Shown: positions 44,692-53,682, numbered from the stretch's first letter. The stretch: 64,000 nt of DNA from Terrisporobacter petrolearius (GCF_020748185.1 NZ_JAHZMO010000002.1:124001-188000), one strand, 5' to 3'. The notes: a model not told the origin generated them from the sequence alone. Numbers and translations are program-made.

Positions 44692-44735
44692 AAAAAGATA
44701 TAGGATTTGGTATTATACTAATTCTATATCTTTTT
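44692..44735 (+). terminator. Terminator after the 32-residue peptide
   Basis: Perfect 12-bp stem (44692-44703 with 44724-44735) flanked by A and T runs. Almost the same 42-base sequence recurs at 61854-61897. Confidence 0.85.
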
Positions 44736-44779
44736 AATGTATGTTTAATAACAACTTGAATTTTTTTATAACTCTAGCT

Positions 44780-44945
44780 GTAACTTTGAACAGACACTAG
44801 TCTTTACCTTTCCCTTTGTACCCGAAAAAATTCCACTTACTTTTCCAATCACTACTGATGCCCATGATGTGATATTTTCAAGTCATTCTAACTACAACAG
44901 CTCTTATGGAATACTCATTTAAGTAAGTTCCACAGTGTGTGTAGA
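44780..44945 (-). pseudogene. Degenerate sequence, possible gene remnant
   Basis: On the minus strand broken frames read NEYSIRAVVVRMT, stop, KYHIMGISSDWKSKWNFFGY then KGKGKD. It looks like decayed coding DNA but I cannot name it. The part 44853-44885 (ACTACTGATGC, then TGTGATATTTTCA) recurs at 53281-53313. No intact gene lies between 44682 and 44954. Confidence 0.4.
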
Positions 44946-44954
44946 CTTGTTTTT

Positions 44955-46472
44955 TCAACTTCTTAGTTTATTAGCCAGATTAATAATATTTTCTAAAATA
45001 TCACTATCATTACTCCAAATATCAGGAGTTAATCCTACACCTTCTTGGGTATCATTACAAATTATTATATTATTACCAAAAACAAATTGAATTTTAGAGT
45101 TTGGAAGATAGGTCTTGTTAAACTTACTTGATACAGATGCTCCATAAGTATTTGTTCCAACTACTATAACATTATCTAAAGTTTTTAAATATCTAACAAA
45201 ATTTTCTCCAGATGATGCCACACACTCATCTACGATAATAAATATTAATCTATCATTTTTAAATCTTTTTTCTTTACTCTCATCTAAGTACCATTTATTT
45301 TCATTTAATGATATTTTTTCAAGTTCCCTGTTATAATCATCTTTTAGCTCATCTATTAGATCATCATAATTCATATTTTCCAAAATCTTTTTTGAAATAT
45401 AATTATTAATTTTACTGTTTAGTATAATTCCTTCACTCTGGATATGCGGAACCTGCCCAGTATAATTTTTAAACCATTCTATAGACATAATATCTTGACC
45501 TCCTGAATTACCTCTAATATCCACAACTGCTATAGGATATTTTTTTATTAAGTTGGCTGATTCAGGAAATAATTTGCTAATTTTGTCATCAGAGTTTTTC
45601 TCATACATTCTAGGTATAGTTATTAGGGGTATTTTATCTTTTACTGTATATTTATAGTCCCCACTAGCTACTGATTTATTTATATGAGAAAGTTCAATAC
45701 ATTCAGATATATCTTTATTGTTAAAACTTAATATAACTTTTAAAGTATTCTCTTTATCAATATCATCTAATATTCCTAAGTAATAGCATAAATCACCAGA
45801 TTTATTTATAGATAGCTTTAAGTATTCTTCTATATTTTCACTATTATCTATTGATTTTATATAATACTTATTTCCATCTTTAATAGTATAATAGCCCTCT
45901 TCTGACTTATTAAATTCTATATTTTCGTTGCTATAGTATACCTTAGAAGTCATTGGTGATTTTTGGTTAACACTAAAATGGTTATCCTCTATAAATTTAA
46001 TATTTTTAAGTATTAACTGTTCCAACTCAGATACTGAAATTATATCATTATCATATTCTTTAATTGTATTTATTATATCTTTTTTAGCATTTAAAAAGGT
46101 TGAATCCCCACCGAAATATAAATATCCTCCATAGGAGTATTTTATTACATTAAAAATGAAATCTACATCTGAAATTGCTTGAGATTTAGTTATTGTGATA
46201 GGCTTATTAATTGTTTTGCCTTTACTATCATCTAAAACATATGTTATATATTCTAACTGATTTTCTGATATTCCTAACTCATTTGGATTGTATTCATACA
46301 TATAACTACTTATATCTTTTTTACTTTTATTTGTATTTTTAGTACTAATTTTTTTCTCATTAACTTTATCTACAAATTCACTACAATTATTCCTTATTCT
46401 TAATTTGTTAATTTGAAATATAGCTACCACAAATATTATTAATATAAATAAAATCCCCAACTTTTTTCTCAT
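44955..46472 (-). CDS. S41 (C-terminal processing peptidase)-like secreted protein
   Basis: 505 residues from the ATG at 46472, after GGGGGGAAAGG. N-terminal signal anchor (KKLGILFILIIFVVAIFQI), then about 230 residues without a recognised domain, and a C-terminal S41 fold: YPIAVVDIRGNSGGQD near 320 and IIVDECVASSGENFVRYLKT near 420, in which the second Ser occupies the nucleophile position, then VVGTNTYGASVSS. I see no PDZ domain. Acts outside the membrane. It is preceded by a truncated GNAT fragment. Confidence 0.78.
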   Translation of the reverse strand: MRKKLGILFILIIFVVAIFQINKLRIRNNCSEFVDKVNEKKISTKNTNKSKKDISSYMYEYNPNELGISENQLEYITYVLDDSKGKTINKPITITKSQAISDVDFIFNVIKYSYGGYLYFGGDSTFLNAKKDIINTIKEYDNDIISVSELEQLILKNIKFIEDNHFSVNQKSPMTSKVYYSNENIEFNKSEEGYYTIKDGNKYYIKSIDNSENIEEYLKLSINKSGDLCYYLGILDDIDKENTLKVILSFNNKDISECIELSHINKSVASGDYKYTVKDKIPLITIPRMYEKNSDDKISKLFPESANLIKKYPIAVVDIRGNSGGQDIMSIEWFKNYTGQVPHIQSEGIILNSKINNYISKKILENMNYDDLIDELKDDYNRELEKISLNENKWYLDESKEKRFKNDRLIFIIVDECVASSGENFVRYLKTLDNVIVVGTNTYGASVSSKFNKTYLPNSKIQFVFGNNIIICNDTQEGVGLTPDIWSNDSDILENIINLANKLRS

Positions 46473-46498
46473 ACCTTTCCCCCCTTCAATCATAATAT

Positions 46499-46579
46499 CT
46501 AATTTGTATTTTTCAACCACTTTTTAAGCAGCTCTACATCTTCATCCCTAAACACTCTAAGCTTTATATAATTCTCCAT
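46499..46579 (-). pseudogene. N-terminal fragment of a GNAT acetyltransferase
   Basis: 26-codon frame with GGGAGG before its ATG. It encodes MENYIKLRVFRDEDVELLKK followed by WLKNTN and a stop, the standard opening of a RimJ-type GNAT. The rest of the domain is missing and the S41-like gene starts right after. A remnant rather than a functional peptide. Confidence 0.7.
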
Positions 46580-46621
46580 ATAACCTCCCATTATATAAAT
46601 AATTACCCTACAATTTGGAGT

Positions 46622-47119
46622 TTATAAGTTAATTAATAAAATGCTTACTCCTACAAATAGGCATGGGAATATCCCTACTAACATTCCTACTAGACCATGA
46701 ACAAAATGATACTTTTTTTGATGATATTCTTTATCCATATGTTCAGTACCAGGTAATCTTATTACCTTAATATTAGCAAATAAAATCCAATCCATAAAGA
46801 AACAATCCCAAACATTAATTATAAACCAAATAAAAAAGCTTCCTAAAAACCCATCTAGAAAAGTTTTTGCCTGTGCTAAACTCATTAGTCCAACAAGTAC
46901 TATAAAACCAATGAAAATAAATATTCCCTTCTTAATTATAGCTGTTTTGCTTAATGGTTCTGCTGGTATTCTTTCATGAGTTTTAAAATATTCTTCTTGA
47001 ATATCTTTTGGATAATCATGAATCCACCAAACTGGATTTTTACATAAAGGAATAAATATAACTAAATTGAAAATCACTGTTATAATTACAGTTTCTATTA
47101 ATAATATCCACAAATTCAT
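46622..47119 (-). CDS. Four-helix membrane protein, 165 residues
   Basis: Not recognised by name. Four hydrophobic helices (about 4-26, 65-85, 90-112 and 142-163). The first loop has KNPVWWIHDYPKDIQEEYFK and the third DYxx-like acidic and His-rich segment is EHMDKEYHQKKYHFVHG. Several clostridia carry such proteins next to acetyltransferases. GGAGG precedes the ATG. No function can be inferred. Confidence 0.65.
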   Translation of the reverse strand: MNLWILLIETVIITVIFNLVIFIPLCKNPVWWIHDYPKDIQEEYFKTHERIPAEPLSKTAIIKKGIFIFIGFIVLVGLMSLAQAKTFLDGFLGSFFIWFIINVWDCFFMDWILFANIKVIRLPGTEHMDKEYHQKKYHFVHGLVGMLVGIFPCLFVGVSILLINL

Positions 47120-47252
47120 ACTTTAACCTCCAATCCAAATTCCTATTTATTTACATAATTTTGTTCATTTATCATTACAATTTTCATCAAATCTCCCCTA
47201 CCTAGTTAAACACGAGTCTCACAAATTTTATTTAATTAATCTATCATTATTT

Positions 47253-47774
47253 TTAGAGTAATTTTTCATATAGCCTAAACCACTTCAATCCATAATTCTC
47301 TAATCCTAAATCAACAGTATCAATATATTTAAAACCGAACTTTTCATAAAGCTTGATTGCCGGTAAGTTTTTCTCATAAACATCTAAACGAAGTACCTTA
47401 ATATCCTTCTTATTTGCCTGTTTCTCTGCAAATTTTAGGAGTTCTTTTCCGACTCCTTGACCCCAATAGTCTGGATGTATAGCAAATGTATAAATTACAA
47501 ATACATCTGAATATTTAAACTGTTTTTGCCAATTTGCCATTAAATAAGCATGCTCTGGCTTATGACTTAATATTATTGAACCTACAATTTTTCCACTTAT
47601 ACTTGCAACATATAAACCACCATCTTTAATTCCAGCAACTGCATCATCTCTAATTGGATATACTCCCTTTTTCCAACCTGGATAATTTACATGAGCTTGT
47701 AAGTAATCATTCAATTCATTATACAATTCTTCTAATTTATCAATATCCTTTTCTACTCCTAGTCTAATTATAAT
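47253..47774 (-). CDS. GNAT family N-acetyltransferase, apparent ATT start
   Basis: Complete GNAT fold: FVIYTFAIHPDYWGQGVGKE with the Q/RxxGxG loop, then LRLDVYEKNLPAIKLYEKFG. The natural N-terminus IIRLGVEKDIDKLEELYNEL lies upstream of the first usual start (TTG 47726), but that stretch has no ATG, GTG or TTG. An ATT at 47774 lies 9 bases after GAAAGGA and is my choice. If ATT is not used, the protein would start at 47726 and lack its first strand. Confidence 0.7.
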   Translation of the reverse strand: MIIRLGVEKDIDKLEELYNELNDYLQAHVNYPGWKKGVYPIRDDAVAGIKDGGLYVASISGKIVGSIILSHKPEHAYLMANWQKQFKYSDVFVIYTFAIHPDYWGQGVGKELLKFAEKQANKKDIKVLRLDVYEKNLPAIKLYEKFGFKYIDTVDLGLENYGLKWFRLYEKLL

Positions 47775-47914
47775 ATCTATTCATCCTTTCTATAAATTCC
47801 TATTTATCTATATTATATGAAAAGCACCTTTAATTTCCCATTATATTAAAATTATTCATTCAAATCCTTTCCAAAGCATACATTTCTAAATGAAAGTAAT
47901 AGACCAAATTGTAT

Positions 47915-47942
47915 AAAAAAACTAGGTTAAACCTAGTTTTTT
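47915..47942 (-). terminator. Terminator after the 81-residue membrane protein
   Basis: Perfect stem of about 10 bp (AAAACTAGGT with ACCTAGTTTT) flanked by A and T runs, overlapping the stop region of the gene ending at 47945. Confidence 0.8.
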
Positions 47943-47944
47943 CT

Positions 47945-48190
47945 TTAAATATGTAAATTAACTTTTTCTTCAAACTCTTTAATCCTCTTTAACAATCTAT
48001 TCTCAGTGTTCTTTTTAAAGAAAATCATACCACCAAGGAAAATTACAGGAACAAATAAAAGCTCTCTCACTACAAATCCTTCAAAAATGCCCATCATGGG
48101 AAACATAAGAGAGAAAATAAATCCGAAAACAATAAAAAATTCGCTTCGTTCATGTCGCCAACGAGATGCCTTCGCTATCGCTTCAGGCAA
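47945..48190 (-). CDS. Two-helix membrane protein with repeat-derived N-terminus
   Basis: 81 residues. Two membrane helices (FFIVFGFIFSLMFPMMGIF and LLFVPVIFLGGMIFF) and a charged C-terminal tail (RLLKRIKEFEEKV). The first 19 residues, MPEAIAKASRWRHERSEFF, are encoded by dispersed repeat A (48131-48190), and no ribosome-binding site precedes the ATG, so the original gene start was probably replaced. May be a damaged gene. Confidence 0.5.
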   Translation of the reverse strand: MPEAIAKASRWRHERSEFFIVFGFIFSLMFPMMGIFEGFVVRELLFVPVIFLGGMIFFKKNTENRLLKRIKEFEEKVNLHI

Positions 48191-48300
48191 CTCCGTCGCT
48201 CAAAAATACATTTTTTACATTCCCTAAATGACTTGATATAACTTGATTCCAGAGTTTATCAACAGCGTAAACTTGACTATAATTTCCTTAAATGTAAAAA
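48131..48300. repeat. Dispersed repeat A, copy 2
   Basis: About 170 bases, closely matching 37103-37327 but without 50 internal bases. Shared landmarks: CATGTCGCCAACGAGATGCC, CAAAAATACATTTTTTACAT, CCAGAGTTTATCAACAGCGT and the terminal AAATGTAAAAA. It supplies the N-terminus of the gene on one side and the last 23 or so codons of the gene on the other. Confidence 0.75.
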
Positions 48301-48586
48301 ATTTTATACCTAAGCCACTTTTAAAACTTCCTGAAATATAGGATGTAGACTCCTTTTCAAATATTTCCCCTTCAAAAGTATATGTGTCTAAAACTCCTTT
48401 ATGAGTAGCATGGGTTCCAGGGGTATTATTTGTATATAGCATAAATTTTATTTTGTTATTAATTCTCCTACATAATAAATTTGTATTAGTAGAATTGTCT
48501 GCATTTATAACTTTTAGTTTATCCAGTTTAGTAATCAAAGTATTTTTAGAACAGTTAAAATCAAATCTATGATTGCCTTTATTCAT
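48224..48586 (-). CDS. Hypothetical protein with repeat-derived C-terminus
   Basis: About 120 residues from the ATG at 48586 (AAGGGGGGG before it). Not recognised; likely a beta-rich cytoplasmic protein (HRFDFNCSKNTLITKLDKLK, then NNKIKFMLYTNNTPGTHATH and GVLDTYTFEGEIFEKES). The final residues, TFKEIIVKFTLLINSGIKLY and QVI, come from repeat A, so the natural C-terminus was replaced. Resembles stand-alone lipid-binding-like proteins only vaguely. Confidence 0.5.
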   Translation of the reverse strand: MNKGNHRFDFNCSKNTLITKLDKLKVINADNSTNTNLLCRRINNKIKFMLYTNNTPGTHATHKGVLDTYTFEGEIFEKESTSYISGSFKSGLGIKFFTFKEIIVKFTLLINSGIKLYQVI

Positions 48587-48660
48587 AAAGTCCCCCCCTT
48601 TATTGACCACAATTTTAAGTATTGTTTAAATAAATCTCATGAATAAATTGGAATCTATCT

Positions 48661-49137
48661 TTATAAATCCAGTTGCATAAATATAGCTGTTTTTGCTGGA
48701 TTATCATTATATCGATCTATAATCTTAAATCCATACTTTTCGTACAATTTAATTGCTGAACTCATGAAAGGAAATGTGTCTAATCTCATATATTTGTATC
48801 CTATTTTCCTGGCATCAGATATTACTTGCTCAGTAAGTGCTTTACTAATACCTTGTCCTCTGAATTTTGGACGAACATAAAGTCTTTTTATTTCACAGTA
48901 TTCATTATCATTCTTAGTTAGGGCAACGCACCCCACAGCCTCATCATTCACAATTGCAAGATACATTCTACCATAGGGTAAACTATATTTATTTTTCATA
49001 TCTTTTAATTCTTCATCTAAATTTTGTGAAGAAAGACATTCTTTAACATCATTTCCTTGTTTAATAATCATATCGGTATACTCAACTACAAGTTCCCTTA
49101 TTTCTTTTTCTCTATCATAAGCCAATACAATATTCAT
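48661..49137 (-). CDS. GNAT family N-acetyltransferase
   Basis: 158 residues with all GNAT landmarks: GCVALTKNDNEYCEIKRLYV, the acetyl-CoA loop RPKFRGQGISKALTEQVISD, then MRLDTFPFMSSAIKLYEKYG. Typical of the PA3944/YesJ-like small acetyltransferases. AAGGAGAG precedes the ATG. Substrate unknown; stand-alone gene. Confidence 0.87.
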   Translation of the reverse strand: MNIVLAYDREKEIRELVVEYTDMIIKQGNDVKECLSSQNLDEELKDMKNKYSLPYGRMYLAIVNDEAVGCVALTKNDNEYCEIKRLYVRPKFRGQGISKALTEQVISDARKIGYKYMRLDTFPFMSSAIKLYEKYGFKIIDRYNDNPAKTAIFMQLDL

Positions 49138-49182
49138 TTTCTCTCTCCTTCATAAATTCATATTTATCTCTTAATTGTAGCA

Positions 49183-49213
49183 GAAAAGCCACTGATTTTA
49201 TATCAATGGCTTA
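49183..49213 (-). terminator. Terminator downstream of the 49.4-50.3 kb gene
   Basis: 10-bp stem (49187-49196 with 49202-49211, one mismatch) followed on the minus strand by four T. A second weaker hairpin lies at 49295-49323. Confidence 0.6.
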
Positions 49214-49406
49214 CTATCTCAAGTAATTCTTATTTTATCCTAAATAATTTTTTAGTCTGTGTTTTCACCACCTACTGACAACAGCCTGGTTTCACAAAAG
49301 TATTTCTTTTATACTTTTTTGTGTGGAAATTATCATATGTTTTCCCTTATGTACCTTGTATTTATGATTTTGTAAATATAATTAAAATCTGATGCAATTG
49401 TTTTGC

Positions 49407-50324
49407 CTAATTCTCAAAGGATATCTCTACATTTTTTATCAACTTGTTACCGTAGTATACATGAATAGTTGTAGTTCCAACACCTATTCCTGTTATTCTA
49501 CATTTGTTAAATTCATCACTTACTTTGCAAATGGATGTGTCGTCTACAACATAAGAAAGATTATTTTCATCTATCTTTTCCTCTTTATCACTATCAAAAG
49601 CCAAATTCATTATTATAAAATCCCCTTTTTTAAAAACATATGCAGACTTATCTTTTTTGTAATCTATATCAAATATGACTTCTGTTACATTTACCTGACT
49701 TGTGTTTAAACCTATAAAAATTGCTGTACCTATAATTCCTATAAAAACTACTATAAGTAAAGGAATTATGTAATTATGTTTTTTCTTTGCAGAGCTTAAA
49801 CTAGGGTCATTTTCTTGGGAGTCTTCTAGTAAATCTTTTTCGTAATCCTGAGAGTTTATATTATTTTCATTGTGTAAAAAGTTATTCTCCATTTGATTAT
49901 CTTCGTTAATATCATCAAGCTCATCCAATATTTCTTCCTGTTCGAAATTACCTTTTAGTAAATACTTCTCTATTTTTTTATCTTTTATTTTAATATATTG
50001 TGGCCATTTTAATCCATATTTCAAATTTTCCAATATAAAATTTATTCTTTTTTTGGGAATATGCTTCTCTTCCATTATAAGTCTTGCTTTAGTTAGGGCT
50101 ATTTTTCTATTTAAGTCATTGGTGTTTTTCTTGTCTAAGAGTATTTCTCCTATACCCAGGTCCAAAGCTTCTTTTAGCCATGCAGATTCTTTAGATAAAT
50201 TTGGTCTTAATTCACTTATCATCACACTTAAATGAGTAGAGTCTAACAATGAATTTTTACCAAAATTTTTTATTATAAATCTTAATGCTCCACCAAGATT
50301 TTCTTCTAATTTTTTATCACTCAT
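49407..50324 (-). CDS. Membrane protein with Ig-like C-terminal domain
   Basis: 305 residues from the ATG at 50324, after GAGGGGG. The N-terminal 110 residues are soluble and helical (SDKKLEENLGGALRFIIKNF), then an acidic Asn/Glu/Asp linker, one membrane helix (YIIPLLIVVFIGIIGTAIFI, about 188-207) and an outer domain ending DEFNKCRITGIGVGTTTIHV, which looks like a Big_2-type immunoglobulin fold. Not recognised as a named family. The arrangement suggests a signal crossing the membrane. Confidence 0.65.
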   Translation of the reverse strand: MSDKKLEENLGGALRFIIKNFGKNSLLDSTHLSVMISELRPNLSKESAWLKEALDLGIGEILLDKKNTNDLNRKIALTKARLIMEEKHIPKKRINFILENLKYGLKWPQYIKIKDKKIEKYLLKGNFEQEEILDELDDINEDNQMENNFLHNENNINSQDYEKDLLEDSQENDPSLSSAKKKHNYIIPLLIVVFIGIIGTAIFIGLNTSQVNVTEVIFDIDYKKDKSAYVFKKGDFIIMNLAFDSDKEEKIDENNLSYVVDDTSICKVSDEFNKCRITGIGVGTTTIHVYYGNKLIKNVEISFEN

Positions 50325-50433
50325 TTTACACCCCCTCATATATAAATTATTATTTAATTTGCATGTATAGAACTCTATTGTTTTTGAGATTGGGTGTTAT
50401 TTGTTCTGCTATAAAAATATGTAAATTTATAAA

Positions 50434-50466
50434 ATAAAAAAGAGCATCTTATCTTGATGCTCTTTT
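50434..50466 (-). terminator. Terminator after the XRE regulator gene
   Basis: Perfect 11-bp stem (50438-50448 with 50456-50466) followed by six T on the minus strand. Confidence 0.85.
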
Positions 50467-50519
50467 AATTGGCATTATATAAAAATTGTAACCCAAAATC
50501 TATACAAATAATTTTTAAT

Positions 50520-50960
50520 TTACTTATTTTTTTCTATTTTATACTTTTGATAAAGGATATCTTTTAAAACCAATACTGTATCTTGGTCGTTAAAATTAAA
50601 TTCATTTTTGAACTCATCGTATAATTTTGATATTTTTTCACAATAAGTATTTATGTTTTGCATTCCTTGATATGAATCTAAAATAGGATATTTTTTACTC
50701 CATGCACTAGTCCAATCAATTTCATCAACTATCATTTCTATACTAGTAATATCACCACTTGGATTGCTCTTACTTATAAGATAATCATAACTTACATTAT
50801 ATAGCTGACTTAGTAGTTTGATATTTTTTAACTCAGGAACTGTTTGATTTGCTTCCCACTTACTTACAGTTTGTCTAGATACATCTAATTTATTAGCAAC
50901 TTCTTCTTGAGATAAACCAGCCTTTTTACGTAAACTTAATATTTTATCTCCTAATAACAT
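50520..50960 (-). CDS. XRE family helix-turn-helix regulator
   Basis: 146 residues from the ATG at 50960 (GGAAGGATG upstream). The N-terminal HTH is LGDKILSLRKKAGLSQEEVA and NKLDVSRQTVSKWEANQTVP, a Cro/C1 type. The C-terminal half (SAWSKKYPILDSYQGMQNIN) is a helical domain without a known ligand. No adjacent gene gives its target. Cytoplasmic repressor or activator. Confidence 0.88.
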   Translation of the reverse strand: MLLGDKILSLRKKAGLSQEEVANKLDVSRQTVSKWEANQTVPELKNIKLLSQLYNVSYDYLISKSNPSGDITSIEMIVDEIDWTSAWSKKYPILDSYQGMQNINTYCEKISKLYDEFKNEFNFNDQDTVLVLKDILYQKYKIEKNK

Positions 50961-51192
50961 AATAATCACATCCTTCCATTTGTTCAAAGTTAACTTGTAG
51001 GTATAGTATACTTTAAGGATGAATTATTTTCTACCAATTGAATTTGGAATTTTGTCAATTAAACTTAACATCTAACGAATTTATATAAATACAAATACTT
51101 TTTAATTCGTATTATATAACAATTTTTTCTGACATTGTAACGGCAGGATAAATAAGTGTCTGATTTTTTTCATAATAATAGCATTAAATTAA

Positions 51193-51232
51193 AAATACAC
51201 TTTCCAGCCATAGATCACTGAAAAGTGTATTT
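51193..51232 (-). terminator. Terminator after the aminopeptidase P gene
   Basis: Stem of about 14 bp (51193-51206 with 51218-51232, one bulge), A/T runs on each side, just past the stop at 51238. Confidence 0.8.
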
Positions 51233-51237
51233 ATTAA

Positions 51238-53025
51238 TTAGATTGCTCTTGTATATTTTCTTAACCACTCAGTTTCTTCTTCATTTAAGAATGGTGATAT
51301 TTTTTCAAATACTTCTTGGTGATAATTGTTTAATAGTTTCTTGTCTTCAGCTGTCATTATATCTGGATTAATTGCGTCTAAATCCATTGGAATAAATGTT
51401 ATTGTTTCAAAATGCATAAATTGTCCGTATGCATTTTTATTACCTTTTTTGCAAAGTAATTCATTTTCTAAACGTATACCATGAGAACCTTCAATATATA
51501 TACCAGGTTCATTTGTTATGATCATACCTGCATGGAATGGTTCTATTTCTCCTTTACGATATTGCCAACGGAATCCTGTTGGACCCTCATGAATATTTAA
51601 AAGATAGCCCACACCGTGACCTGTACCATGGTTAAAGTTCATATCTCTATCCCAGAATGGTTTTCTTGCAAGCATATCAAGTGTCATACCTGTGCATCCT
51701 TCTAAGAATTTAGCACTTCCAAGTTGCATATTACTGATTGCAACTAATGTAAAGTTATCTTTCATTTCTTGTGAAATTTCCCCAAGAGCGAAAGTTCTTG
51801 TTATATCAGTAGACCCTTCATAAAAACCTGCACCTGTATCTGATAGATATAAGCTTCCTTCTTTTAATTCAACATCAGTTTCTGGGCTTGATGTATAATG
51901 AACTATTGCTCCATGCTCTCCAAAAGAAGATATTGGTTCAAAACTTGGGCGTATAAAATCACCCATTTCACCACGAAGTTGGTCTAATTTTTCAGACGCA
52001 CTAATTTCAGTAATTTTAGTTTTCGCCACATTTTCTTTTAACCATTTCATAAATCTTACGTGTGCAACACTGTCTTTAATTTGTGCTTTTTTGATATTTT
52101 CAATCTCCACTGGATTTTTTATAGCTTTAAATAAAATCTCTGGATTTCTTTGTTCTACTTTTAATACATTTGATGGAATATTGTTATAAAGAGCATAGTT
52201 TACTTTTGATGGGTCAAGAAGTACAACTTCATTTTCTCCAATTTTTCTTGCATCTTCATATACATCATTGTATGGATGAAGTACAACGCAGTCTTTAGCA
52301 AGATTTGCTTTCATCTCATCATTTAATTTACTCTCATCAATGTATAACTCAACAGTATCTTTAGTGATTATTGCATATGCAAGAACTAGTGGGAAGAACT
52401 CAATATCATTTCCTCTAATATTTAATGTCCAACATATGTCATCTAAAGTTGTAAGAACATGAATAGATGCCCCTGCTTTATCCATTTCTTCTCTAATTCT
52501 TTTTAATTTGTCTGATGTCGATTCACCTGTATATTTAACGTCCAATGCAAATGCTGGTTCTTTTGAAAGCACTGGTCTATCATTCCAAATTTCACTTATA
52601 AGGTCTTCATTATAATCAACTTTTGCATTATTTGCTTTTGCGATTTTTTCATATTCTTGACCTTCTCCTACTGATACTACACGTCCATCAAAACCTAGTG
52701 TTTCTCCAGATTTTAATGTTTCTTTTAAATATTCTTCTATAGTTGGAACTTCTGGTTCACCCATTCTCATTAACTCAACTGTAGTTCCTTCAAGTTGTTT
52801 AGCCGCTTGTATAAAATATCTTCCATCTACCCAAAGGCGACCCTCAGTCTTTGTTATAATTGCAGTCCCTGCAGATCCTGAAAATCCAGTGATGAATTTT
52901 CTAGATTTAAAATACTCTCCAACATATTCACTTTGGTGAAAATCAGCAGTTGGAACTATGTAAGCATCGATGTTTTTTTCTTGCATAACTTTACGTAAGT
53001 TTTCAATTCTTTTTACTATATTCAT
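51238..53025 (-). CDS. Xaa-Pro aminopeptidase (M24B, long form)
   Basis: 595 residues from the ATG at 53025 (GAGGG 8 bases before). Three-domain creatinase-type peptidase: two N-terminal creatinase-like domains, then the pita-bread catalytic domain with SDTGAGFYEGSTDITRTF (two Asp ligands), FNHGTGHGVGYLLNIHEGP (His), TNEPGIYIEGSHGIRLENE (two Glu). Cleaves the N-terminal residue before Pro, cytoplasmic peptide catabolism. The long form is like eukaryotic XPNPEP1 and common in clostridia and lactobacilli. Monocistronic. The 320 bases upstream hold only a short shared repeat at 53281. Confidence 0.93.
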   Translation of the reverse strand: MNIVKRIENLRKVMQEKNIDAYIVPTADFHQSEYVGEYFKSRKFITGFSGSAGTAIITKTEGRLWVDGRYFIQAAKQLEGTTVELMRMGEPEVPTIEEYLKETLKSGETLGFDGRVVSVGEGQEYEKIAKANNAKVDYNEDLISEIWNDRPVLSKEPAFALDVKYTGESTSDKLKRIREEMDKAGASIHVLTTLDDICWTLNIRGNDIEFFPLVLAYAIITKDTVELYIDESKLNDEMKANLAKDCVVLHPYNDVYEDARKIGENEVVLLDPSKVNYALYNNIPSNVLKVEQRNPEILFKAIKNPVEIENIKKAQIKDSVAHVRFMKWLKENVAKTKITEISASEKLDQLRGEMGDFIRPSFEPISSFGEHGAIVHYTSSPETDVELKEGSLYLSDTGAGFYEGSTDITRTFALGEISQEMKDNFTLVAISNMQLGSAKFLEGCTGMTLDMLARKPFWDRDMNFNHGTGHGVGYLLNIHEGPTGFRWQYRKGEIEPFHAGMIITNEPGIYIEGSHGIRLENELLCKKGNKNAYGQFMHFETITFIPMDLDAINPDIMTAEDKKLLNNYHQEVFEKISPFLNEEETEWLRKYTRAI

Positions 53026-53352
53026 CTTATATTCCCTCTTTTTTTTTATTTTTATTGTCTTGTGCCAAATCATATAGTTTTTTCTTAAATGTAACTTTCA
53101 ATTTATATATCTTTATAAGTTAAGAAATTCATTTAAAGAATCAACTAATACCATATTGCTTTATAGCAATTAAATTGTAACACCAAATATATATAAGTCA
53201 ATATTAAATCAACAAAATAATATGGGTAAATATATTAATATAAATAAATTAGGAATATTATGTCACTAGGTATTTGTGCAGCACTACTGATGCGCATGCT
53301 GTGATATTTTCAGTCTTTAGCATATAATCTGATTTAAAATAATAAATTAATT

Positions 53353-53682
53353 TTACTGATTGTTTTGTTGTTCTTTGTATTTTCCAAAGTAAGATATTAT
53401 AAGATTGGATATAGGATTAATTAGACAACATCCTATTATTAAAATAATTAAATTTTGTAGAGTGCCAAATTTAAACGAAGTATATAGATAGCAAAGAAAT
53501 AGAAAATACATAAAAGACCTGATGTTTTTTATTCCTTTTTCATTTTCTATTTTATAAATAGTATTACATGTTTCACATTTTATTTCACAAGGAACATCAT
53601 GAATTATATATTTTAATTTTATGAAACCTTTTAGTCGACTTAGTAAGGTAATTTTATTATTGCACTTATTACAAACCATCAT
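53353..53682 (-). CDS. Zinc-ribbon membrane protein of the cxxc_20_cxxc type
   Basis: 109 residues from the ATG at 53682 (GGAGGG 7 bases before). An N-terminal zinc-ribbon with VCNKCNNKITLLSRLKG and CEIKCETCNTIYKIE, spaced as in the cxxc_20_cxxc family, then two membrane helices (MYFLFLCYLYTSF and LIILIIGCCLINPISNLII). Small proteins of this kind are common in Firmicutes and have no known role. Confidence 0.75.
   Translation of the reverse strand: MMVCNKCNNKITLLSRLKGFIKLKYIIHDVPCEIKCETCNTIYKIENEKGIKNIRSFMYFLFLCYLYTSFKFGTLQNLIILIIGCCLINPISNLIISYFGKYKEQQNNQ

Noticed and set aside
49392-49709. 105-codon plus-strand frame opposite the Ig-domain membrane protein
   Set aside because: No ribosome-binding site; antisense of a well supported gene.
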